Position numbers and translations under genes: made by a program
Notes under the pieces: generated by a model
What the model was told of the DNA's origin: nothing
Databases searched by the model: none
What the model saw: the letters and a program-made list of their open reading frames with translations, nothing else
Part shown: in pieces, positions 1 to 6,502 of the stretch
How positions within the stretch are numbered: position 1 is the stretch's first letter
How the letters are laid out: each line of letters opens with the position of its first letter
Assembly (NCBI GenBank): GCA_946625715.1
Contig: CAMOTK010000074.1
Span: 1 to 8,868, forward strand
DNA from: an uncultured Prevotella sp.
GTDB lineage: Bacteria > Bacteroidota > Bacteroidia > Bacteroidales > Bacteroidaceae
Direction of reading: 5' to 3'
DNA length: 8,868 bases

Positions 1-503
1 TTCAGGTCGTTGCCGCCGGCAGTCCAGTGGTTGTGGTAGATGGCCTTGTCGCCGTCGATGGTAATGAAGTCCTTGCGGGGGTCGGCAGCCAGCTCGCGGT
101 CGAAGTCGGTAGCGGTGACCACCGTCTCTTCGTTCTCGGCAAAGCGGCGGGCAGTCTCCTTCACAATGGCAAACACCTCGAACATCACCTCGTCGAGCGC
201 CTTCTCGTAGATGTCGAGAGCGTCCTTCTCGAGCTTGTCGATTTCGTTGAAGATTTCGGCACGCTCGTCAATGGGTGTCTGCTCGATGGTGGCTTTCAGT
301 TCGGCAATCTTGTCTTTCTGCTCTTTGGCCGACTGCTGAACCTGCATTTGTAGTTGCTTGGTGCGGGCACGAAGCTCGTCGTTGCTCAGCTTCTGCACCT
401 GCTCTGTAAACGATTTGACCTTCTCCACGAGGGGCTGGATGAGCTTCATGTCGCGCGAAGACTTATCGCCAAACAGAGACTTTAAAATCTTTGTAAAATT
501 CAT
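1..503 (-). CDS. secA: Preprotein translocase ATPase SecA, N-terminal part (runs off left edge)
   Basis: SecA is the cytoplasmic ATPase that drives unfolded preproteins through the SecYEG channel. Only the first 167 codons are present; the frame is open to the window edge. The start is the ATG at 503-501, giving MNFTKILKSLFGDKSSRDMK. This matches the usual Bacteroidota SecA opening (short helix, FGxKSxRDMK, then a charged helical stretch with LSNDELRARTKQL around residues 39-50). Further on, the segments ENEETVVTATDFDRELA (about 122-138) and IDGDKAIYHNHWTAGGND (about 148-165) are typical of the long N-terminal extension that precedes the first nucleotide-binding domain in this phylum. The Walker A motif would lie beyond the edge, so ATPase residues cannot be checked. 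The gene lies 111 bp downstream of the phosphatase-like gene on the same strand and has its own well-formed promoter. There is no clear Shine-Dalgarno; the leader is A/T-rich. Confidence 0.96.
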   Translation of the reverse strand, partial: MNFTKILKSLFGDKSSRDMKLIQPLVEKVKSFTEQVQKLSNDELRARTKQLQMQVQQSAKEQKDKIAELKATIEQTPIDERAEIFNEIDKLEKDALDIYEKALDEVMFEVFAIVKETARRFAENEETVVTATDFDRELAADPRKDFITIDGDKAIYHNHWTAGGNDL

Positions 504-545
504 TGTTATATTTTTATTTTATTCTTTCTATATGAAAATTGCGTG

Positions 546-576
546 CAAAGTTACGAAAAAACGAGGGAAATACAAA
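546..576 (-). promoter_or_regulatory. Promoter of secA (Bacteroidota -33/-7 type)
   Basis: On the minus strand, TTTG (576-573), a 19-nt spacer and TAACTTTG (553-546) match the Bacteroidota primary sigma consensus (TTTG, about 19-20 nt, TAnnTTTG). Transcription would begin near 540, giving secA a leader of roughly 35-40 nt. This is the best promoter match in the window. Confidence 0.7.
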
Positions 577-609
577 AGGAAAGCTTGCTTTTCTTATTAT
601 TTCCGAGTG

Positions 610-640
610 CAAAGTTAGAACAATGGTTCCGAAGAGCAAG
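610..640 (-). promoter_or_regulatory. Possible second, upstream secA promoter overlapping the preceding stop codon
   Basis: A second TAACTTTG lies at 617-610 on the minus strand. Its TAA is the stop codon of the phosphatase-like gene. A partial -33 element (CTTG, 640-637) stands 19 nt upstream. The 11-bp block GTGCAAAGTTA (plus strand) is identical at 543-553 and 607-617, so the two -7 regions are duplicated 64 bp apart. The stop codon accounts for three of the matched bases, so this site is less certain than the proximal one. Confidence 0.4.
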
Positions 641-1994
641 CGTTGGGTGCTCTGATGCGGATAGACTTAGCTATCGTCGGAGCAATGCGGTCGGCGGTGA
701 CGGGTGTCAAGACACGTTCGGCCTTGATGTTGGCACCATAGAAAATGATGGGGAACGCCACGTAGCCGGCTCTGGAAAGCGACGATTCGCCCGTCTCTTC
801 GTTGATAATCTTCCATCCGGGAGCAGCATCAATGATGAGGTCGCCGCTCTTCTCCACATTGAAACCGTTGCGAATCTTGGCCAATACATAGTTCTCGCCA
901 GTGAGCAGCTGGTCGCTGGTATAGACATTTCTGATGCCCGAAATCTGGAGCAGGAACTCCTGGGAGCGTTTCAAGGCTTCGCCCACGTTGATGTTCTTCT
1001 GGTCCAGCCATTTGCGGTTCAGGTAGATGTGGTTCTTATAGCAAGCCTCTACATAGTGGGCCGAGCCGTAGACGGCTCCTAAGTACATGTTGAGCAGGTT
1101 GGCCGTTCGCGTCAGGTTCAGCTTGCCTGTAGGAATGCGGTATTTCTCGTTTTCGGTTTCTTCTTCCTCATTGCTATAGCCCGTGCTGGTCAGTACGAAG
1201 AGCACGCGGTCGCGTCCGAGCCTGTTTTCTACGCCCTGAACGAGTACCGCCAACTGCTTGTCGATGTTCATGTAGGCTTCGAGCAGTTCGGTGCCGGGCG
1301 TATAGGTGATGTTGATGAGGTCGGTTTTGTCGTCGAGCCCGATGCCTGCCTGTTCAACACACTTCAGCGCCAAGTCGGTGACGCTCTTGTTGACGTCCTG
1401 GTCGGTTGCAAAAAGGCGCGTGCTGGCACTCAGCCAACTGGAGATGGGCTGATAGTAGGCCGATGTGCTCCAATGGGTATCGTTGGCCCACGCCACACCG
1501 TCGGCAGCATGTCCGGCTGACAGAATGGCAGCATCGGCAAAGGGTGCAAAGGAGAATACCAGTGCCGTGCCCTTGCTGGCAATCTTCATTTCGTCGCCAA
1601 TGGTCGACGTGCCGAGGAAGAGTGGGGAGTAGCCGAACTGCTTGTCGCGAACGCAGTTCTGCGAGCGGAGTGTCTCTTTGTTGAACCATTCGAGGCCCAC
1701 GATGCCGTGGTAGTAGGGCGATGTGCCCGTAGCCACCGAAGCCACCGACGAAGCACGGTCGACTGGTTGGAAATTATAGGAAGCATTAGGATAGACCAAA
1801 CCCTGGGCCAGCAAGCGTTTGAAGCCATTCTCACAGTAGAGTGGGGCATAGGCTTCAAGGTAGTCGGAGCGCAACTGGTCGATGGTGATGTTGACCACCA
1901 GTCGTGGCGCCTGACCTATCTGTTTCTGTGCCAGCGACTCGGGCGTGAAGCCGAGCATGGCCAAGAGCGTGATATATAAATAATGATTCCTCAT
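615..1994 (-). CDS. Secreted alkaline-phosphatase-superfamily protein, probably catalytically inactive
   Basis: 459 aa with a signal peptide (residues 1-22, ending SLA-Q) and no further membrane segment, so probably periplasmic. The fold assignment rests on blocks that track the PafA-like alkaline phosphatase/phosphodiesterase family: VVNITIDQLRSDYL (33-46), ATGTSPYYHGIVGLEWF (88-104), AAILSAGHAADGVAW, and near the C-terminus FPIIFYGANI followed by ADRIAPTIAKSIRIRAPNAC. By eye, D39 aligns with the first metal ligand, but the other active-site positions look lost. R80 stands where the Thr nucleophile is expected. The TDxxGH metal motif is absent, LTADHG is replaced by LTSTGY, the late His is Ala, and the Lys/Arg substrate pair is not conserved. 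I infer a pseudoenzyme, perhaps binding a phosphorylated ligand or a protein partner. Its start overlaps the lnb stop (ATGA), implying translational coupling. A divergent active enzyme is the alternative. Confidence 0.85.
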   Translation of the reverse strand: MRNHYLYITLLAMLGFTPESLAQKQIGQAPRLVVNITIDQLRSDYLEAYAPLYCENGFKRLLAQGLVYPNASYNFQPVDRASSVASVATGTSPYYHGIVGLEWFNKETLRSQNCVRDKQFGYSPLFLGTSTIGDEMKIASKGTALVFSFAPFADAAILSAGHAADGVAWANDTHWSTSAYYQPISSWLSASTRLFATDQDVNKSVTDLALKCVEQAGIGLDDKTDLINITYTPGTELLEAYMNIDKQLAVLVQGVENRLGRDRVLFVLTSTGYSNEEEETENEKYRIPTGKLNLTRTANLLNMYLGAVYGSAHYVEACYKNHIYLNRKWLDQKNINVGEALKRSQEFLLQISGIRNVYTSDQLLTGENYVLAKIRNGFNVEKSGDLIIDAAPGWKIINEETGESSLSRAGYVAFPIIFYGANIKAERVLTPVTADRIAPTIAKSIRIRAPNACSSEPLF

Positions 1995-3166
1995 TTTCTC
2001 GTGTATCTGATGTTACTCCAATATCTCGTTAGCAAACATAATGCCACAAAATACATGCCCTCGGCATAGTGCTGCCACAGTCCGCCTATCAGGAAGAGGC
2101 AAGTCATGCCGACTAATATCTGCCAATAGACGGTCTTCCGGCCCTTGATGACCTTCCAGATGAAGAACAGGGGTATGGGATTGAGCAGCAGCAGTTGCAG
2201 GTTGATGCTCGTTGTGGGATGCTGAGAGAAAATCATCAAGAACAGGATGATGCCGGCCAGACCCTGCAGCAGCATGAGCAGGGCGTCCCACCAGCGGAAC
2301 ACGGTCTTCCGCTTCCATTCAAGCAACAGGATGAGCAGCGCCAGCACCATCAGCATGATGCCACATTCTATGGGCGTGAAGATGAAGTCGCGCTCTATAA
2401 TCTGTACGCCTGGCTTGACGATTTGTCGTGTTTCTTTCACCAGAGGCCGATATTCGCCGTATGCGTAAATCTGTGCTCCGCTGAAGCTACGGAAGAGATT
2501 CTCCGGCAGAAATTCCTGCTGGCGGCGGTCGGTCTTGAAATCGGCCTTGATGCCCAGCAGCAGGTCGTTGCCAACGGTTGCCCACGGATGATTTCTGGTG
2601 TGCTCGCCAACCATCTGCCGATAGGTCGGTGTCTGGTCGGGAAGGTCTTTATAGACGAGTTCGCCTGTCAGGTTTCTTTCAATCATGTCGCGCGGTCTCG
2701 TCGAACAGTTGTCGTAGAAGTAGTTGTAGCGATAGGTGCGGTTTTCTGGCTTCAGGTTGTTTTGCAGCGCCAGTGCAATGCGTGCTTTCTCCTCGGGCGT
2801 CAGGTTGAGCACCTGTTCGGTCACCATGCTGCCCCAGTGCTGATAATACTTGCAGAAATCCTTGAACGGCACGGGAGCCAGCTCATAGTCGGTCAGTCCG
2901 AAAACGAAGCGTAGCACGAAGTGCGGCGTGTCGAAGTTGAAGACGCCCCAGTTGAAAGCCACGTCGTAGTCGGTGCGCAGGTCGTGGTAGCGCAGTGCGC
3001 TGTGACCATAGAGGCTGTAAATCTCTTCGTGAGGAGAACAAGTGATGAGGCCAATCTCAATGGAGTCCATAGGATTGACGCTTTGCTCCTGTGCCATCGA
3101 AGGCAACGTGCAAAGGCAGGCGAGAGAAAGACAAAATGTCTTAAAAATGCGTTTAAAACGTTTCAC
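1991..3166 (-). CDS. lnb: Lipoprotein N-acyltransferase of the Bacteroides type (DUF4105 periplasmic domain plus C-terminal membrane domain)
   Basis: 391 aa. Residues 1-25 form a signal peptide ending SMA-Q. The periplasmic part carries the DUF4105 hallmarks SLYGHSALRYHD (51-62) and YNYFYDNCSTRPRD (147-160). About five membrane segments follow (roughly 261-283, 294-313, 321-337, 346-364, 370-384), including the conserved FSQHPTTSINLQLLLLNPIP stretch (313-332). From memory, a Bacteroides protein of this family, named Lnb, was shown to add the N-acyl chain to lipoproteins in place of Lnt; the assignment here is by family resemblance. H55 and C154 are the obvious catalytic candidates; their order (His first, then Asn-Cys) recalls circularly permuted NlpC/P60 or LRAT-like cysteine enzymes, which is inference. 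The start is GTG at 3166-3164: an in-frame TAA lies four codons upstream and the next Met lies at the end of the signal peptide. The gene leads a unit with the phosphatase-like gene. Confidence 0.8.
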   Translation of the reverse strand: MKRFKRIFKTFCLSLACLCTLPSMAQEQSVNPMDSIEIGLITCSPHEEIYSLYGHSALRYHDLRTDYDVAFNWGVFNFDTPHFVLRFVFGLTDYELAPVPFKDFCKYYQHWGSMVTEQVLNLTPEEKARIALALQNNLKPENRTYRYNYFYDNCSTRPRDMIERNLTGELVYKDLPDQTPTYRQMVGEHTRNHPWATVGNDLLLGIKADFKTDRRQQEFLPENLFRSFSGAQIYAYGEYRPLVKETRQIVKPGVQIIERDFIFTPIECGIMLMVLALLILLLEWKRKTVFRWWDALLMLLQGLAGIILFLMIFSQHPTTSINLQLLLLNPIPLFFIWKVIKGRKTVYWQILVGMTCLFLIGGLWQHYAEGMYFVALCLLTRYWSNIRYTRK

Positions 3167-3170
3167 GATG

Positions 3171-3178
3171 CAAAATTA
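3171..3178 (-). promoter_or_regulatory. -7 promoter element for lnb, almost touching the start codon
   Basis: TAATTTTG on the minus strand (3178-3171) matches TAnnTTTG and ends only 4 nt before the lnb GTG. If used, transcription would start at or within a few bases of the start codon, giving a leaderless or nearly leaderless mRNA. I see no good TTTG at the expected -33 distance, so use of this element is inferred. Confidence 0.45.
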
Positions 3179-3223
3179 CGCTATATTTTCCACTTTCGGT
3201 GCGTTTATTTCGATTTTTTTCAA

Positions 3224-3231
3224 TAATTTTG
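3224..3231 (+). promoter_or_regulatory. -7 promoter element of the outer-membrane protein/lptC operon
   Basis: TAATTTTG matches the Bacteroidota -7 consensus and sits 24 nt before the ATG at 3256, so the leader would be about 18 nt. It lies back to back with the lnb element, with 45 bp between them. A clear -33 TTTG is missing. The block TAATTTTG-NN-GGCTGAT recurs at the ppiD promoter. Confidence 0.55.
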
Positions 3232-3255
3232 CAGGCTGATAGTAAAATCATAGCA

Positions 3256-4521
3256 ATGAACAAGAAAATTATTGCCAGCTTTTTGCTGGCCGCCATGACC
3301 GTATCAACCTATGCACAGAGCGGTACCAACTCGGCTTACAGCCAGTATGGCTTTGGCGTGCTGGCCGACCACTCGCTCAGTGCCAACCGAGGCATGAACG
3401 GCGTCGGCTTGGCTATGCGTCAAGGCAACCGCGCCAATGTGCTCAATCCTGCATCTTATTCTGCTGTCGACTCCATCACCATGATTTTCGACATGGGCTT
3501 GGCCGGGCAGATAACCAATATCAAGGAAGGCAAAAACAGTGTGAATGCCAACAATGCCAGCTTCGAGTATGCCGTAGGCTCTTTTCGCCTGCTGAAGAAT
3601 GTGGGCTTCACCTTTGGTATCATTCCGTTCTCGAATGTAGGCTACAACTATGCCCATGAGCAGTATCTCGACGAGACCAATGGCACAGTGACCACCACCA
3701 TGAAAGGTTCGGGCGGCCTGCGTCAGGTGTTCATCGGTGCCGGTTGGCGCTTCCTGAAGCCCCTTTCGGTAGGTTTCAACTTGTCGTATCTGTGGGGCAG
3801 CATCGACCGTACCGTCACTTCCAGTTCTACGGTCGACATGTATAACTTGCAGAAAACCTATTCGGCTTCGGTGCGCAACTATAAGCTCGACTTCGGTCTG
3901 CAGTGGCAGCAGCGCCTGAGCAAGACCGACGACGTGACGCTTGGTGTCACCATAGGCCTGGGACACAAGCTTGGTGCCGACCCGACGCTCGTTGTCGCCA
4001 ATACGAGCACATCGCAAAGCACGACGTACACGATTAAGAATGGCCTGAAACTTCCGATGACCTATGCCGCTGGTGTGGCTTGGCAGCATCGCCACAGTCT
4101 GCTCATCGAAGCCGATGTGAAGATGCAGAAGTGGGGCAGCACCGAATTTCCTGTCTACGAGAACAACGACTACCAGCTGAAGAGCGGCATCCTGAAAGAC
4201 CGCTACGAGGTGCGTGCCGGTGCAGAGTGGACGCCCAACCGCATGAGCCGCAACCTGCTCAACCGTGTGAACTATCGCATTGGTGCCGGCTATGCTACAC
4301 CTTATTATAAAATTAATGGGCAGAACGGTCCGAAGGAACTGAGCGTGAGCGCAGGCTTCGGTTTTCCTATCCAGAATGGTTGGAATGGCCGCTCCATGCT
4401 GAGCATCACTGGTCAGTGGGTGCAGACGTCGGCAAAAGGTCTGCTCAAGGAGAATGCCTTCCGCCTCACTATCGGCATGACGTTCAATGAACGCTGGTTC
4501 CAAAAATGGAAAGTGCAATAA
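3256..4521 (+). CDS. Outer-membrane beta-barrel protein with FadL-like N-terminus, function unknown
   Basis: 421 aa. I chose the ATG at 3256 because it opens directly with a classic signal peptide (MNKKIIASFLLAAMTVSTYA, cut before Q21). The earlier in-frame ATG at 3199 lies upstream of the predicted promoter and would bury the signal. The mature N-terminus (AYSQYGFGVLADHSLSANRG, then NGVGLAMRQGNRANVLNPAS with N64-P65-A66) resembles the start of FadL/PorV-type barrels, where an NPA motif is typical. The rest alternates amphipathic, aromatic-ended strands and Gly/Asn turns (for example FIGAGWRFLKPLSVGFNLSY), and the last strand ends FRLTIGMTFNERWF, as expected for a barrel of about 12-14 strands. 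No plug, TonB box or enzymatic motif is seen. The 3' end overlaps lptC by 16 nt, so a link with LPS export or outer-membrane assembly is possible but unproven. Confidence 0.75.
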   Translation: MNKKIIASFLLAAMTVSTYAQSGTNSAYSQYGFGVLADHSLSANRGMNGVGLAMRQGNRANVLNPASYSAVDSITMIFDMGLAGQITNIKEGKNSVNANNASFEYAVGSFRLLKNVGFTFGIIPFSNVGYNYAHEQYLDETNGTVTTTMKGSGGLRQVFIGAGWRFLKPLSVGFNLSYLWGSIDRTVTSSSTVDMYNLQKTYSASVRNYKLDFGLQWQQRLSKTDDVTLGVTIGLGHKLGADPTLVVANTSTSQSTTYTIKNGLKLPMTYAAGVAWQHRHSLLIEADVKMQKWGSTEFPVYENNDYQLKSGILKDRYEVRAGAEWTPNRMSRNLLNRVNYRIGAGYATPYYKINGQNGPKELSVSAGFGFPIQNGWNGRSMLSITGQWVQTSAKGLLKENAFRLTIGMTFNERWFQKWKVQ

Positions 4522-5183
4522 GCGACAGACATATCCGGCAATGGCTTGGGGTGGGCATGGTGCTCGCCCTTTTGTCGTTATCGGCCTGTCAGCAAGAAAG
4601 AGAACATACCGCCGACGCCATCGACGACGCCGACTCGGTGTCGATGATGACCAGCTACGGCGTGAACACGCTCATCAGCGACTCGGGCGTCATCAAATAC
4701 CGCATCGTCACCGAACGATGGGAAGTGAACACCGTGCGCAATCCGTCGCGCTGGGAGTTTATGAAAGGCATCTTCTTCGAACAGTTCGACGAGAAATTCC
4801 ACGTGCAGGCCTATATCCAGGCCGACACCGCCTGGTACTACGACCAACTGCGACTCTGGAAACTGCGTGGACGTGTGAACATTCGCAATGTCAACGGCCT
4901 GATTTATCAGAGCGAAGAGCTCTATTGGGACGGGCTCAAACACCTGTTCTATTCAAACGTCTTTTCGCGCGTCGTCACGCCAGAGCGCACCATCGAGGGC
5001 AGCTACTTCCAAAGCGACGAAGGCATGAACCACTATGTGGTGACCAACTCCAAGGGCTCGTTCATTGCCGAAGACCTTGACAGCAAGCAAGAAGAGCAGC
5101 CGCCGACCGAAGAGAAGAACGACACGACGCCACCGCCGCCCGTGCGTCAGGCCGCTTCGAAGCATGCTATAACCAACAGATAA
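4506..5183 (+). CDS. lptC: LPS export periplasmic protein LptC, predicted lipoprotein
   Basis: 225 aa. LptC bridges the LptBFG ABC transporter in the inner membrane and the periplasmic LptA bridge, passing lipopolysaccharide outward. The N-terminus has a hydrophobic stretch (14-27) ending in the lipobox L25-S26-A27-C28, so this version appears to be a lipoprotein rather than anchored by a transmembrane helix as in E. coli. Residues about 45-185 show the LptC/OstA-like beta pattern: short strands such as GVIKYRIVTERWEV, WEFMKGIFFEQFD, ADTAWYYDQLRLWKLRGRVN and GLIYQSEELYWDGLKHLFYS, then a TIEGSYFQSDEGM segment. The last 35 or so residues are a Glu/Pro-rich, probably disordered tail with four consecutive prolines. 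The ATG lies inside the 3' end of the outer-membrane protein gene (16-nt overlap), suggesting coupled translation. It is followed 19 nt later by the CNNM gene. Confidence 0.9.
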   Translation: MESAISDRHIRQWLGVGMVLALLSLSACQQEREHTADAIDDADSVSMMTSYGVNTLISDSGVIKYRIVTERWEVNTVRNPSRWEFMKGIFFEQFDEKFHVQAYIQADTAWYYDQLRLWKLRGRVNIRNVNGLIYQSEELYWDGLKHLFYSNVFSRVVTPERTIEGSYFQSDEGMNHYVVTNSKGSFIAEDLDSKQEEQPPTEEKNDTTPPPPVRQAASKHAITNR

Positions 5184-5202
5184 TCATAAGAATACGTCAA
5201 TC

Positions 5203-6471
5203 ATGACAGGACAAATCATAGGACTTCTCATCACAATGGTGTTCTCCGCTTTCTTTTCGGGCATGGAGATTGCCTTTGTTTCGAGCAACCGCCTGCGTGC
5301 CGAAATGGACCGCGAGAAGAACGGTCTGGCACAACGGGCCATCGCCGTGTTCTATCAGCATCCCAACAATTTTGTCTCGACCATGCTCGTGGGCAACAAC
5401 ATTGCCCTCGTCATCTACGGTATACTCTTTGCCCAGATTTTCGATGCCACGCTCTTCAGCCAGATAGCAAGCGACGGTCTGCGCGTGACGGTCGACACCT
5501 TGCTCTCTACGCTCGTAGTTCTCTTTACGGGCGAGTTCCTGCCGAAGACCATGTTCAAGAGCAATCCCAACACCATGCTCACCATCTTCGCCGTGCCGGC
5601 CTATCTGTGCTACGTGGTGCTCTATCCCATCTCGCGCTTTGCCACGCTGCTCTCCAAGGGACTGCTCCGCCTGGTGGGCGTCAAGATGAGCAAAGAGGCT
5701 GAGGACAAGGAGTTTACAAAGGTCGACCTCGACTATCTGGTGCAGACCAGCATCGACAATGCCGAGAACGAAGCAGACATCGACGAGGAAGTGAAAATCT
5801 TCCAGAACGCCCTCGACTTCAGCGATACCAGAGTGCGCGACTGCATGATTCCACGCACGGAAATCTATGCCGTGGAAGACACCTGCCAGCTCGACGAGCT
5901 GCGCCAGATGTTCGTAGAGAGCGGCCACTCGAAGATTATCGTCTACCACGAAGACATCGACCACATCGTGGGCTACATCCATTCGCTCGAGCTTTTCCGT
6001 ATGCAAGACCACAAGGTCGACTGGACACAGAACATTCGCACCATGCCGTTCGTGCCCGAGACCATGCCGGCGCGGAAGATGATGCAGACCTTCCTGCAGC
6101 AGAAAAAGTCGCTGGGCGTGGTGGTCGACGAGTTCGGAGGCACCAGCGGCCTCGTTTCGCTCGAGGATATTGTCGAGGAAATCTTTGGCGACATTGAAGA
6201 CGAGCACGACTCCACCCACTATGTGGCCAAGCGGCTCGGCGAGGGCGAATATATGCTTTCGGCCCGACTGGAAATCGAGAAGGTGAACGAGATGTTCGAC
6301 CTCGACCTGCCCGAGAGCGACGACTACATGACCGTAGGCGGACTGATTCTCCACGAATACGAGAGCTTCCCCAAACTCAACGAAGTGGTGAAAATTGGTC
6401 GCTTTGAGTTCAAAATCGTGAAGAATACGATGACAAAAATCGAGCTTGTGAGGCTAAAAGTCATGGAATAA
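5203..6471 (+). CDS. Hemolysin-family membrane protein: CNNM (DUF21), CBS pair and CorC/HlyC domains
   Basis: 422 aa with complete domain order. The CNNM transmembrane domain (about 1-190) opens with the diagnostic FSAFFSGMEIAFVSSNRLRA and includes GNNIALVIYGILFAQIF and the ELMPK-like FTGEFLPKTMFK. A CBS-domain pair follows (about 211-330) with VRDCMIPRTEIYAV and later LGVVVDEFGGTSGLVSLEDI. The CorC/HlyC C-terminal domain (about 345-420) contains LSARLEIEKVNEMFDLDLPE and YMTVGGLILHEYESFP. Proteins of this type are associated with magnesium/cobalt transport or efflux; the hemolysin name is historical. GldE of gliding Bacteroidota has the same architecture, but nothing here points to gliding. 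It sits 19 nt after lptC in the same operon, an arrangement I recall as common in Bacteroidales. The 109-bp gap to ppiD contains a promoter, so it is probably the last gene of the lptC transcript. Confidence 0.92.
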   Translation: MTGQIIGLLITMVFSAFFSGMEIAFVSSNRLRAEMDREKNGLAQRAIAVFYQHPNNFVSTMLVGNNIALVIYGILFAQIFDATLFSQIASDGLRVTVDTLLSTLVVLFTGEFLPKTMFKSNPNTMLTIFAVPAYLCYVVLYPISRFATLLSKGLLRLVGVKMSKEAEDKEFTKVDLDYLVQTSIDNAENEADIDEEVKIFQNALDFSDTRVRDCMIPRTEIYAVEDTCQLDELRQMFVESGHSKIIVYHEDIDHIVGYIHSLELFRMQDHKVDWTQNIRTMPFVPETMPARKMMQTFLQQKKSLGVVVDEFGGTSGLVSLEDIVEEIFGDIEDEHDSTHYVAKRLGEGEYMLSARLEIEKVNEMFDLDLPESDDYMTVGGLILHEYESFPKLNEVVKIGRFEFKIVKNTMTKIELVRLKVME

Positions 6472-6502
6472 AGCATTTTTTCTGCAAAAAATATCGGAAT
6501 GT

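Noticed and set aside
27..353. Plus-strand frame of 108 aa at the left edge
   Set aside because: It lies opposite the SecA N-terminus, which is clearly recognisable on the minus strand.
580..591. AAAGC-TT-GCTTT palindrome between the phosphatase-like gene and secA as a terminator
   Set aside because: The loop would be only 2 nt, and opening it to 4 nt leaves a 4-bp A/T-rich stem. It also lies within the promoter region of secA, so it is not a credible terminator.
2195..2914. Plus-strand frame of 239 aa opposite lnb
   Set aside because: The minus strand carries conserved DUF4105 motifs and membrane segments over the same stretch. The plus-strand product is Gln/His-rich and resembles nothing.
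3304..4518. Long open frame (404 aa) antisense to the barrel-protein gene
   Set aside because: It mirrors the codons of a gene with a clear signal peptide and barrel pattern. Its own translation is rich in His/Arg/Ala with no recognisable domain, as expected of the reverse strand of a GC-biased gene.
4487..5080. Alternative plus-strand frame overlapping lptC
   Set aside because: The translation is Arg/His-rich without a signal or domain, whereas the 4506 frame gives a lipobox and the LptC fold pattern.
5197..6354. Long open frame (385 aa) antisense to the CNNM/CBS gene
   Set aside because: The plus-strand frame has three recognisable domains in the right order. The antisense product is His/Val/Glu-rich low-quality sequence, a shadow.
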